64,000 bases of DNA from Pelagihabitans sp963760375 (GTDB lineage: Bacteria; Bacteroidota; Bacteroidia; Flavobacteriales; Flavobacteriaceae). Position 1 is the stretch's first letter. Every line of letters starts with the position of its first letter. Below are positions 1-8,089 of the stretch, piece after piece. A program made the translations under genes and the position numbers. The notes below the pieces were generated by a model. The model did not search any database. It was not told the origin of the DNA and saw only the letters and a program-made list of their open reading frames with translations. The stretch is taken from positions 744,001-808,000 of the forward strand of contig CAVXCS010000005.1 of the NCBI GenBank assembly GCA_963760375.1, given 5' to 3'.

Positions 1-87
1 TTCTACAGGGAACGCGACCGACCTGAGATGGAGGCCTTCCAGATACCGCTCATCGACAATGGACTCCTTACAGAAAAAATGGACTAA
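1..87 (+). CDS. C-terminal end of an unidentified protein (partial)
   Basis: Frame 1 is open from the window edge to a TAA at 85-87 and encodes the last 28 residues, ending in LIDNGLLTEKMD. The 5' part lies outside the window, so no domain can be named. The next gene downstream, 30 bases away on the same strand, is a formylglycine-generating enzyme, and such genes are often beside sulfatase genes, so a sulfatase is possible. That is inference from context only. Confidence 0.5.
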   Translation, partial: FYRERDRPEMEAFQIPLIDNGLLTEKMD

Positions 88-117
88 CTTTGAATCACGA
101 ATCGAATCAAACATAAC

Positions 118-1276
118 ATGCGTCTTTCCCATTACAACCTATTGCTATTTTTGAGCTGTATTTTCCTTCAGGCGTGCAAGCAGGAAAAACCTGCACAATC
201 AGAGGAAAATAAAGCTTCGGCCGACCATGCCAAAACGCCCGTTGACAGCCAAAGCATCACCTTATTGTTCGAACAACCCAAGGATGTTGAAACCCCCAAA
301 GGGCATGGTTTGGATACCTGGCGGGGCATTCGAACAAGGTGCTGTGCCACAGGATCAAATGGCGATGGCGCATGAAAAACCAGCGCACATGGTTTTTGTG
401 GATGGCTTATTTATGGATGCCACGGAAGTGACCAATGCCCAATTCAAAAAATTCGTAACGGCCACGGGATATAAAACCGTGGCAGAGCAGGAAATCGATT
501 GGGAGGAATTAAAAAAACAGCTCCCTGCCGGCACGCCAAAACCCCATGACAGCATCATGCAACCGGGATCCCTGACCTTTAAAAAAACAAAAGAACCGGT
601 CACCAACCTTTATGATTTTTCCCAATGGTGGCGGTGGACCATTGGAGCGAATTGGAGGCATCCGAACGGTCCCGGAAGCGATATTGTGGGCAAGGACAAC
701 GAGCCCGTGGTACATATTGCCTATGAAGATGCCATGGCCTACTGCAAATGGGCAGGGAGAAGGTTGCCAACGGAGGCCGAGTGGGAACTGGCCGCCAGGG
801 GTGAAGCTTCGGCATCGATATATACCTGGGGCGACGATATCGATCTGTTGGCGGAAAGGGCCAATACCTGGAACGGCCAATTTCCGGTAAGCAATTCAAA
901 GACCGATGGTTTTGAAAACAGGGCACCGGTAAAGTCTTACCCCCCAAATTCTTTGGGTCTATTTGATATGGCCGGCAACGTATGGGAATGGACCAGTGAT
1001 TGGTACAATTCCAATTATTATGGTAACATGGCCAAGAAAGAGGCGCCTGCCTACAATCCGAAGGGTCCGGAAGGGCCTTTGAATGAACGGGATCCGTATG
1101 CCAGGGAAAGGGTCATCAAGGGAGGTTCTTTCTTATGTAGCGCCTCCTACTGTGCCAGTTACCGCATCTCGGCCAGAATGGCGACCAGTTTGGATTCTTC
1201 CCAGGAGCATCTCGGATTTCGAACCGTTGCCACGGTGGATATGGTACGGGCACAACAGGGCAGTACTAAAGAATGA
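118..1276 (+). pseudogene. Formylglycine-generating enzyme (SUMF1) family lipoprotein, frameshifted
   Basis: Enzymes of this family convert an active-site Cys or Ser of sulfatases to formylglycine. The first ORF, starting at 118, gives a lipoprotein signal (LLLFLSCIFLQAC), so the product would be membrane anchored outside the cytoplasm. The catalytic domain is one frame over, from GMVWIPGGAF near base 305 to the stop at 1274-1276. It carries RRLPTEAEWE, AGNVWEW and, near the end, GGSFLCSASYC, which holds the Cys pair typical of true FGEs (codons at 1136 and 1151). The two frames meet in a C5-A3-G3 run at 293-303, where one extra base breaks the gene. Removing one base gives a continuous lipoprotein of about 385 residues. 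The stop overlaps the galK start (ATGA), so the two are probably co-transcribed. It may be a sequencing error or a real lesion. Confidence 0.8.
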
Positions 1277-2415
1277 AAGATTTTCCAGCACATTTCGCAC
1301 CGGAACTTAAGGTGACATCTCCGGGGCGGATCAATTTGATCGGGGAACATACCGATTACAATATGGGCTATGTATTACCGGCAGCCATCGAAAAGAGGAT
1401 TATCTTGGAATTCCAGCGAAACGGCTCCCAAAAACACTGCCGCATCTTTAGCAAGGATTTCAATGCCCGTTTTGAGTTTGACCTTACGGCCTTGGCACCG
1501 AGTACAGTGGCTTGGGAAAATTATATATTGGGCGTAGTCCATGAAATCACAAAACGCAGCAAAGGCTTGGGCGGCTTCGACTGTGTCCTGGAAAGCGATC
1601 TACCGGTAGGTTCGGGCCTTAGTTCCTCCGCCGCACTGGAGTGCGGACTGGCGTATGGCCTCAACCAGCTTTTCGATTTAGGGCTCGATAAATTGGAACT
1701 GATCAAACTTTCGCAAAAGGCCGAACACACCTATGTGGGCACCCAATGTGGCATCATGGATCAATTCGCATCGGTGATGGGCAAGGCAGGCCATGCGATC
1801 TTACTCGACTGCCGATCCTTGGAGTATGATATGGTTCCGATCGATATCGATCCCTATAAAATCATCTTGCTCAATACCAAGGTGGCACACAACTTGGCGA
1901 CCAGTGAATACAATGTGCGCAAGCGGCAATGTGAGGAAGGGATAGCCGTACTGCAAGAACGCTACCCAACCGTAACTTCCCTAAGGGAGGTCACAGACGC
2001 TATGTTGCGATCCTGTAAGGAAAAATTGGACGAAATCGTTTACAGACGTTGCGACTTCATCCTAAAAGAGAACGAAAGGGTTTTGCGGATGGCCGAGGCC
2101 TTAAGGCAAAATGACCTGCAACAAGCGGGCAAACTGTTGTACGAGGCCCATGAAGGCATCCGAAAAGACTACGAGGTAAGTTGCGTTGAATCCGATTTTT
2201 TGGTCGATTTCACCAAAGATTTAAAAGGGGTTTTGGGGGCCCGACAAACCGGCGGTGGATTTGGAGGCTGCACTCTGAATTTGGTCCATGGATCCTTCGT
2301 GGATGAATTTATAGCCAAGGCAACGAAATCCTATGAAGAGGCGTTCCAAATTGTCTTGGAAGCTTATGAAGTTCGGCCAAGTCAGGGTACGACAAGTTAT
2401 GGCGTAAGCGATTAA
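1273..2415 (+). CDS. galK: Galactokinase
   Basis: Phosphorylates D-galactose to galactose 1-phosphate at the head of the Leloir pathway, in the cytosol. The 380 residues match the usual family length. Visible GHMP-kinase signatures are SPGRINLIGEHTDYN at about residues 16-30, the ATP loop PVGSGLSSSAALECGL at about 111-126, GTQCGIMDQF at 157-166 (D163 as catalytic base by family analogy) and TGGGFGGC near the C-terminus. The ATG at 1273 overlaps the TGA of the upstream formylglycine-generating enzyme, so translational coupling is likely. This links galactose use with sulfatase maturation. It converges with the LytTR gene, 27 bases away. Confidence 0.96.
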   Translation: MKDFPAHFAPELKVTSPGRINLIGEHTDYNMGYVLPAAIEKRIILEFQRNGSQKHCRIFSKDFNARFEFDLTALAPSTVAWENYILGVVHEITKRSKGLGGFDCVLESDLPVGSGLSSSAALECGLAYGLNQLFDLGLDKLELIKLSQKAEHTYVGTQCGIMDQFASVMGKAGHAILLDCRSLEYDMVPIDIDPYKIILLNTKVAHNLATSEYNVRKRQCEEGIAVLQERYPTVTSLREVTDAMLRSCKEKLDEIVYRRCDFILKENERVLRMAEALRQNDLQQAGKLLYEAHEGIRKDYEVSCVESDFLVDFTKDLKGVLGARQTGGGFGGCTLNLVHGSFVDEFIAKATKSYEEAFQIVLEAYEVRPSQGTTSYGVSD

Positions 2416-2442
2416 TTCAGCAAAAGTATTTTAATTGATGGG

Positions 2443-3144
2443 CTAATCGTGCATGAGTGCCTTTTCCAGGTTGTCCTTATGGAGGCGGCTCATGGGTATC
2501 TGTTCCCCGCTGATTTCCACACTGGTACTATTGAACTTATCGATACGGGCCACATTGACGGCGTAGGATTTATGGATACGGATAAACTGATCCTCGGGCA
2601 GTTTCTTTAAAAACGATTTCATGGTGGAAAGCACCATGATTTTGTTGTTGTCGGTGATCAATTTGATATAATCGCCCAGTGCCTCTATCCATTTAATGTC
2701 GTTAATGAATACTTTTTTCTTTTGAAGGTTGCTGTTGACGAAAATAAACTCCTGTTCCTCGGCCCCTTCGGCAAGTTGGACATGATTGGTGACCGCCCTT
2801 TGAACGGCTACATTAAAGCGCTGTTGGCCTATGGGCTTCTGCAAATAATCGGTAACGTCGTAGTCAAACGCCTTTAGGGCGTATTCCGACTTACCTGAAA
2901 TCAAAATGATCTGCGGCCGATTTTCAAAATTATCCAAAAAGTCGAAGCCGTTGATGATCGGCATTTCCACATCGAGAAAAATCAAATCCACCTCCCGGCC
3001 GGCCAATCCTTTTTGGGCCGCCATCCCGCTGCCATAAACGCCGTCGAGGATGAGGTTGGGATGTTTCTCAATTAACTTGGACACTACTTTTAACTGAAGT
3101 TCAGAATCGTCGACTACCGCTGTTCTCAGTATTTTGTTTACCAT
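2443..3144 (-). CDS. LytTR-family response regulator
   Basis: Two-domain transcriptional response regulator. Residues 1-120 form a CheY-like receiver with the acidic pair D12/D13, phospho-acceptor D58 in LIFLDVEMP and K103 in DYLQKP. Residues from about 140 to the end form a LytTR DNA-binding domain, with FIRIHKSYAVNV and IPMSRLHKDNL. The ATG at 3144 was chosen because it starts directly before the first receiver strand; the frame is open further up to a GTG at 3186 that would add 14 atypical residues. No partner histidine kinase of the LytS type is adjacent. Targets are unknown. Confidence 0.9.
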   Translation of the reverse strand: MVNKILRTAVVDDSELQLKVVSKLIEKHPNLILDGVYGSGMAAQKGLAGREVDLIFLDVEMPIINGFDFLDNFENRPQIILISGKSEYALKAFDYDVTDYLQKPIGQQRFNVAVQRAVTNHVQLAEGAEEQEFIFVNSNLQKKKVFINDIKWIEALGDYIKLITDNNKIMVLSTMKSFLKKLPEDQFIRIHKSYAVNVARIDKFNSTSVEISGEQIPMSRLHKDNLEKALMHD

Positions 3145-3485
3145 GGCATTTCTTTTTCTGCATTGCAAAATTACCCGCTTCATCACTAAATAGAACTGAC
3201 ACAGGTCAGCCTTTTTAATTTTTTGCCCTTGGGGCGGAAGTGGAAAATTTCAAATTCCAATAAATTACATGTCAAGTAGGGTAGTGACAAAGATAACAAT
3301 ATATTTAGTGATGTGATTTTTTGTAAGCAATAGAAGGAAATTACGGCTAAACAGGGCCGAAGTTGTCGAAAGTTATTTTAGCATGTTTTTTCATCGGAAA
3401 ACCTGATAACTTTTGATAACTATGGGTTAGGATTTTTATCAAAAAACTTACTTTTGTCGAAATCGTTTAATCGAAGATATTGATT
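3145..3485. promoter_or_regulatory. Divergent intergenic region with putative trxB promoter
   Basis: About 340 bases without a gene separate the LytTR regulator from trxB. On the plus strand TACTTTTG at 3449-3456 matches the Bacteroidota -7 element TAnnTTTG and lies 29 bases before the trxB ATG. No convincing -33 TTG at the usual spacing is seen. The rest of the region is AT-rich and holds no ORF that I can support. Confidence 0.4.
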
Positions 3486-4457
3486 ATGGCTGAGCAAATT
3501 GAAAGAATTAAAACATTGATTATCGGATCTGGTCCGGCTGGTTACACGGCCGCCATTTATGCGGCAAGGGCCGATTTAAAACCTTTGGTATACACCGGAA
3601 TGGAACCTGGAGGCCAACTGACCACGACCACGGAAGTCGACAACTTTCCTGGATATCCGGATGGTGTGGATGGTCCTACCATGATGTTGCAGTTGCAACA
3701 ACAGGCCGAACGTTTCGGGACCGAGGTTCGTATTGGGATGGTAACCGCAGTGGAATTGAGCGATGAAGTTGGCGGTATCCACAAGGTCACCGTAGATTAT
3801 GAAAAACAACTTGAAGCGGAGACCATCATTATTGCAACGGGAGCCACGGCGAAATACTTGAACATTCCGAGTGAACAACGCCTAAGGGGCGGTGGCGTAT
3901 CGGCTTGTGCGGTGTGTGACGGCTTTTTCTACAAAGGTCAGGACGTGGCCATTGTGGGTGCCGGTGACACCGCTGCCGAGGAAGCCTCCTATTTGGCCAA
4001 TATCTGCAAAAAAGTAACCATGTTGGTGCGCAAGGATGCCATGAGGGCTTCCAAAGCCATGCAACATCGTGTGAACAGCTTGAAGAATATCGAAATCAGA
4101 TACAATACCGAAGTCGATGAGGTGCTGGGCGATCAAGTGGTGGAAGGGCTTCGCATGGTAAACAACAAAACCGGTAAAAAGGAGGATATAGCGATCACGG
4201 GACTCTTCATCGCCATTGGGCACAAACCGAATACCGACATATTCAAGGGGCAATTGGATATGGATGAAACGGGTTATATCATCACCAAAGGCAAGAGCAC
4301 CAAAACCAACAAACCGGGTGTGTTCGCCAGCGGTGACGCACAGGACAAAGAGTATCGGCAAGCGGTAACCGCTGCAGGTACGGGATGTATGGCCGCATTG
4401 GATGCAGAACGCTATTTGGCCACTGTGGAAACTCCCCAGGAAGTGGCGCAACAATAG
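3486..4457 (+). CDS. trxB: Thioredoxin-disulfide reductase
   Basis: NADPH-dependent flavoenzyme that reduces thioredoxin in the cytosol. The FAD-binding motif GSGPAGYTAAIYAAR is at residues 14-28, the redox-active CAVC at 141-144, the NADPH motif GAGDTAAEEAS follows at about 160-170, and the C-terminal FAD motif is GVFASGDAQD. At 323 residues it has normal length. The ATG at 3486 was preferred over an in-frame TTG two codons upstream. It is probably monocistronic, ending 3 bases before the convergent gene. Confidence 0.96.
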   Translation: MAEQIERIKTLIIGSGPAGYTAAIYAARADLKPLVYTGMEPGGQLTTTTEVDNFPGYPDGVDGPTMMLQLQQQAERFGTEVRIGMVTAVELSDEVGGIHKVTVDYEKQLEAETIIIATGATAKYLNIPSEQRLRGGGVSACAVCDGFFYKGQDVAIVGAGDTAAEEASYLANICKKVTMLVRKDAMRASKAMQHRVNSLKNIEIRYNTEVDEVLGDQVVEGLRMVNNKTGKKEDIAITGLFIAIGHKPNTDIFKGQLDMDETGYIITKGKSTKTNKPGVFASGDAQDKEYRQAVTAAGTGCMAALDAERYLATVETPQEVAQQ

Positions 4458-4460
4458 GTG

Positions 4461-4907
4461 CTAATCTATTCGCTTGTAATTCTCGGAAAAGGTGCGGTTT
4501 CCTTCTTCATCCACGGTAATCTGGCTGTAACTGTCTTTATAGAGCACCAGTTCAAAAACGAAGGTCTGAATGGTGTCAATGGCTTGCATCATGGGTTTTG
4601 AACCATATTCCAAACGTTCTTCCAAACGATTATCGGTATTGGAATAGGTACCATATCCGAACCAATCCATCGGGTCGTCCGGAGCATACCTTGTCCACAT
4701 TACCTTTCCTTTGCTATATATCTTAACCTGTCGGTATCCATTTAAATTGGCGATGGTATCTGACACGTTTTGACCATCATAATTATAGCGATTGATAAGT
4801 TCCCAACTGCCCTCCAAGGTGAGTGGGGTTTGTTGTGTTGGTTTTGTTAATTCGGTGGCTGAAACCAGAATCAATAGGAGGAAAACCAATCCAAAAATTT
4901 TTTTCAT
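4461..4907 (-). CDS. Secreted hypothetical protein, lipocalin-like size
   Basis: A 148-residue protein with a clear N-terminal signal peptide (MKKIFGLVFLLLILVSATEL) and a compact beta-rich mature part containing LEGSWELI, a motif often seen at the start of small lipocalin-like proteins in Bacteroidota. No catalytic motif is visible and I do not recognise a named family with certainty. It is transcribed towards trxB and is separated from the BioF-like gene upstream by about 120 bases. Periplasmic or surface location is inferred. Confidence 0.75.
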   Translation of the reverse strand: MKKIFGLVFLLLILVSATELTKPTQQTPLTLEGSWELINRYNYDGQNVSDTIANLNGYRQVKIYSKGKVMWTRYAPDDPMDWFGYGTYSNTDNRLEERLEYGSKPMMQAIDTIQTFVFELVLYKDSYSQITVDEEGNRTFSENYKRID

Positions 4908-5030
4908 AATCGTGTTCTTTTAAGTTATTGGCTAAAGGAATACCTAAAAGGTACAATTAATATTTTTTATTTGAACAAAAAGGGGCGGAAATTTTAAGGA
5001 TGTAACAGATGCAGTACCCTTTCAATGATT

Positions 5031-6080
5031 TCAACTGAAGAACGCATTGACCGTCGTGGCCAGTTTTAAGAGGTCTGCCTGCCGGTGCGACGCGCTAAGC
5101 ACGATACGGCTCATCACGGATGCCGATTCGCTGGGATATGGAAAATTGGTTGTGATGAACCCTTGTTGGTACAGGTATCGGCTCAAGCGTTGATCTGTAT
5201 ATCCAAAAGTGGGATGGTCGGGCATGTATTTGAAATACCCCGGATTTTGAAGTGATTTTAGGAAAAACCCAATATGTTGTTGCAACAGGGCCCTTTGCCC
5301 ATGGAAAATGCTTTCCCCCTGAACAAATGAGGCCATTACGGCAGGGGCCGCCGGACTTGCCCCTCCGAAAAAATCGGTAGCGGTCAATTGATCGATCCTA
5401 TTTTGAACGCCAAAAATCGCCCCGGCCTGGAGTCCAAACCCTTTGCCCAGGGAGCAGCACACCAGCAGTTCTTTAGGGTTCAGCATTTTGATACTTTGGT
5501 AAACGCCGCTGCCATGATCCCCCACGATTCCGATACCATGGGAATCGTCGACCACCAAGACGATCTCTTCCAAGGGCAAGGATCTCAATCCTTCAAAATC
5601 GGGATAATTTCCCCCGGAAAAATCAATACTGTCCATGAACACCACCGGGACACTTTTGTGATGGCCGTTCAAGTGCTCCCTTATCGCGATATCCATGGCG
5701 GTGAAGGTAGCATAATGCTTGGTTTTCGAAACATATAGGGCCGAATGGCTGTTCGGGGCGTAGAAACGTTGGTGCTGCGGTTGATTGAAATGTTGCGCGA
5801 CGAGTTGGCCCGCCAAAAACCCCGAGGATAGGGTAGTGCAGGCCTCGCTTCCTACCCAATGGGCCAAACTTTCTTCCGCTCGATCATATATCGAGATCCT
5901 CACGTTCGATTTTCGGGAGGCCCCATAGCCCGTGCCATAGGTGCCGATGTTGTTGATGAACAGTTGCTGGAAGTCTTTATGGGTCTGAAGTCCCAAATAG
6001 GCCGTACCCCCGAAATAAAGGTATGGTCTGCCCTCTATGCTTATTTCCCTTCCCGGAAACGAATCGATGTAATCAATCAT
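5031..6080 (-). CDS. Alpha-oxoamine synthase-like PLP enzyme (BioF-related)
   Basis: Fold-type I PLP enzyme related to 8-amino-7-oxononanoate synthase. Members condense an amino acid with an acyl-CoA, and the substrates here are unknown. Motifs are YGTGYGASR at 48-56, VVDDSHGIG at 176-184 (D178 and H181 contact PLP in the family) and CSLGKGFG with the Schiff-base lysine K213. At 349 residues it is a little shorter than typical BioF (about 385). Its start overlaps the stop of the dipeptide epimerase by four bases, so the two are co-translated. No other biotin genes are nearby, so a role in biotin synthesis is doubtful. Confidence 0.85.
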   Translation of the reverse strand: MIDYIDSFPGREISIEGRPYLYFGGTAYLGLQTHKDFQQLFINNIGTYGTGYGASRKSNVRISIYDRAEESLAHWVGSEACTTLSSGFLAGQLVAQHFNQPQHQRFYAPNSHSALYVSKTKHYATFTAMDIAIREHLNGHHKSVPVVFMDSIDFSGGNYPDFEGLRSLPLEEIVLVVDDSHGIGIVGDHGSGVYQSIKMLNPKELLVCCSLGKGFGLQAGAIFGVQNRIDQLTATDFFGGASPAAPAVMASFVQGESIFHGQRALLQQHIGFFLKSLQNPGYFKYMPDHPTFGYTDQRLSRYLYQQGFITTNFPYPSESASVMSRIVLSASHRQADLLKLATTVNAFFS

Positions 6081-7090
6081 TTGAGCAAGCTTATGCCACT
6101 GCCCCCGAGGGTAGGGAATCGCAATTGCCCACCCGGCAATATTTTAACCCCTTCCGCAATATCTTCCTTGAGGAGCAACGGGCCATCCATATCCACATAA
6201 TCGAGCTGGGGCAACAACTGCGCGATGGCCGAAATGCCCACCGTGGATTCGGTCATGCAACCCACCATCACCTTGAGGCCCATGTGCCTGGCTTCCTTGA
6301 TCATGCGCAGGGCGGGGGTGAGGCCACCACATTTGGTCAATTTTATATTGATGCCGTTGAAATGGAGCGCACATTTGATGACATCCGCTTCCACGATACA
6401 GCTTTCATCGGCGATTACGGGAAGGACACTATGGTGCGCGACCCTTTCCATGCCTGGCCAGTCCGTTGCCTTTAAGGGTTGTTCCAGAAATTCGACCCCC
6501 AAAGCCTTGAGCTGGGGGGCATTGGCAATGGTTTCCTTGGCCGACCATGCACCATTGGCATCGATCCTGAATATGGCATCGGTATGTTGTCGAAGTTCCT
6601 TGATGAGATTGATGTCGTCTTTGGTGCCCAGTTTGATCTTATAAATGGGCCAGGGCATTTCCTTTATCTTGGCGACCATTTTGTCAAGCGAGTCAATGCC
6701 GATGGTATAATTGGTGATCGGGTACTTATCCATACGGGTACCCCATATTTCATAAAGCGGTTTTCCCAAGCGTTTTCCATAAAGATCATGGGCGGCAAGG
6801 TCTAGCGCACAGAGCGCAAAATGGCTCAGGCCCTTTGAGACAAGGAAGGCATGCAGGTCTTCGGGGGTACTGAAGGGATACGATTCCAAAGCGCCGCGAA
6901 CCGCTTCAATTTCGGCCATCATACTTTCAACGGTGATGTGGTAATAGGGATTGGAGGTCGATTCGCCATATCCGGTATGCCCATCCAAGGAAATCGACAC
7001 GATCAGGGTATCCTGAGCGTCATGGGATTCCCTTGAAATACTGAAGGTATGTTTCAGCGGAAGCACATATTTTGTAAGGACCAATTTCAT
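6077..7090 (-). CDS. Dipeptide epimerase (enolase superfamily)
   Basis: Member of the muconate-lactonizing subgroup of the enolase superfamily, most like L-Ala-D/L-Glu epimerase. These enzymes epimerise dipeptides, often from peptidoglycan recycling. Seen are the KxK catalytic motif YKIKLG (K151, K153), metal ligands in FRIDANG (D177), FLEQPL (E203) and ADES (D228), the second catalytic lysine in NIKLTKCGG and the GCMTEST loop that positions the alpha-amino group of the dipeptide. Length 337 is normal. It is the first gene of a two-gene operon with the BioF-like enzyme. The exact dipeptide specificity cannot be read from the sequence. Confidence 0.9.
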   Translation of the reverse strand: MKLVLTKYVLPLKHTFSISRESHDAQDTLIVSISLDGHTGYGESTSNPYYHITVESMMAEIEAVRGALESYPFSTPEDLHAFLVSKGLSHFALCALDLAAHDLYGKRLGKPLYEIWGTRMDKYPITNYTIGIDSLDKMVAKIKEMPWPIYKIKLGTKDDINLIKELRQHTDAIFRIDANGAWSAKETIANAPQLKALGVEFLEQPLKATDWPGMERVAHHSVLPVIADESCIVEADVIKCALHFNGINIKLTKCGGLTPALRMIKEARHMGLKVMVGCMTESTVGISAIAQLLPQLDYVDMDGPLLLKEDIAEGVKILPGGQLRFPTLGGSGISLLK

Positions 7091-7131
7091 GGATGAAATA
7101 TTTCCACTAATATAAACAAACCTTGTGCATC

Positions 7132-7176
7132 ACAAAACAAAAACCCTGTCGACCATTGGGTTAGGGTCAACAGGGT
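7132..7176 (-). terminator. Rho-independent terminator of the PadR-PspC-DUF2807 operon
   Basis: On the minus strand a 12-base stem (ACCCTGTTGACC / GGTCGACAGGGT, one mismatch pair) with a loop of about 10 bases is followed by TTTTTGTTTTG. It starts 26 bases after the stop of the DUF2807 gene. Confidence 0.85.
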
Positions 7177-7201
7177 ATGATCCGGGTGATTTCGATCCTT
7201 T

Positions 7202-7945
7202 TCAGTTCCTCTGGGTAACACTGCCCGAAAAGCTTTTTTTCGTACTTACTTTGGGTTGCCCGCTATAGGAGATATTCCCTCCGCTGCTCGCCTCTGCCAC
7301 CAGCGATTCAGAGACGTTTATATTTACATTGCCCCCGCTGCTCGCTTCCGCACGGCAGTCTTTGGCCTGCAGGTCGTCGGCATCGATATTTCCACCGCTG
7401 CTCACTTCGACCTGGGCGATATCGGTATCCCCTGAAATCTCAAGATTGGCCCCACTGCTGGCTTCAATGTACAGGTCGTCGGCATCGATCTCGATGTTCA
7501 GGATGGCACCGCTACTGCCATCGATCTCCATCCTTTCGCTTTGGATCCTGTTCCTGGTATTGAGATGGGCGCCGCTGGAGCCCCTCAGGGCTTCTATATT
7601 GGGCAGGGAAACGTATACGTTCTTGGTGGCCCTGCCAATATTTTGGATGGCATGCACCTTTAATCTGCCATTCTTGACATCGGTGCCGATCAAATCGATG
7701 ATATTTTCATCGGCCTCAACGCTGATTTCAAAGTCGTCAGCTTGGGTGACGTAAACGATCAAACCTTCAGATGCGGAAATTTCGGTAAAGTCCTGGTTCA
7801 CGTTCCGGATTTCGTTGGTGACGATTCCGTTGCCTTTTTTTCCTGAGCCGAAACCATCCATGTCGCCGATTTGGATGTCAAAGCCACAGGAGGCCAAAAG
7901 GAGGCTGAGTAGTAATGCGATGGTAATTTTCACTAGTGCTGTCAT
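7202..7945 (-). CDS. Head GIN domain lipoprotein (DUF2807)
   Basis: Putative cell-envelope lipoprotein of the DUF2807 family. The signal MTALVKITIALLLSLLLASC ends in a lipobox. The mature part is a right-handed beta-helix-like array in which GSSGA, SSGAN and SSGGN recur about every 18-20 residues, six times in all. The start at 7945 was chosen because it opens the signal peptide; the frame stays open upstream but encodes 46 residues with no signal. It is the last gene after padR and pspC, with a terminator behind it. Genes of this type are often linked to PspC proteins in Bacteroidota. Function is unknown. Confidence 0.88.
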   Translation of the reverse strand: MTALVKITIALLLSLLLASCGFDIQIGDMDGFGSGKKGNGIVTNEIRNVNQDFTEISASEGLIVYVTQADDFEISVEADENIIDLIGTDVKNGRLKVHAIQNIGRATKNVYVSLPNIEALRGSSGAHLNTRNRIQSERMEIDGSSGAILNIEIDADDLYIEASSGANLEISGDTDIAQVEVSSGGNIDADDLQAKDCRAEASSGGNVNINVSESLVAEASSGGNISYSGQPKVSTKKSFSGSVTQRN

Positions 7946-8089
7946 GGTCGTTGTTTTTGAAGCCGTAGCCTTTTTTTGGTAAGACAAGACGTTCGGCAAT
8001 TGATTATTGATCGATGTAAAATTCATTGTTCTTATTTGGTTGTGCCACTCTGTTTTACCGAATTGTTGAAAATCCTTGCCCAACTGTAA

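Noticed and set aside
3191..3225. CTGAC-ACAG-GTCAG hairpin followed by a T-run
   Set aside because: Looks like a weak terminator on the plus strand, but the nearest plus-strand gene ends almost 800 bases upstream, so chance is more likely.
3882..4454. 190-codon minus-strand ORF opposite trxB
   Set aside because: Shadow of a clear thioredoxin reductase gene.
5031..6080. Assignment as bioF
   Set aside because: Motifs fit the wider alpha-oxoamine synthase family, but no biotin genes are near and the partner is a dipeptide epimerase.
7260..7600. Regular short DNA repeats that could suggest a CRISPR-like array
   Set aside because: They encode the SSGA/SSGG turns of the DUF2807 beta-helix and vary in length and sequence.
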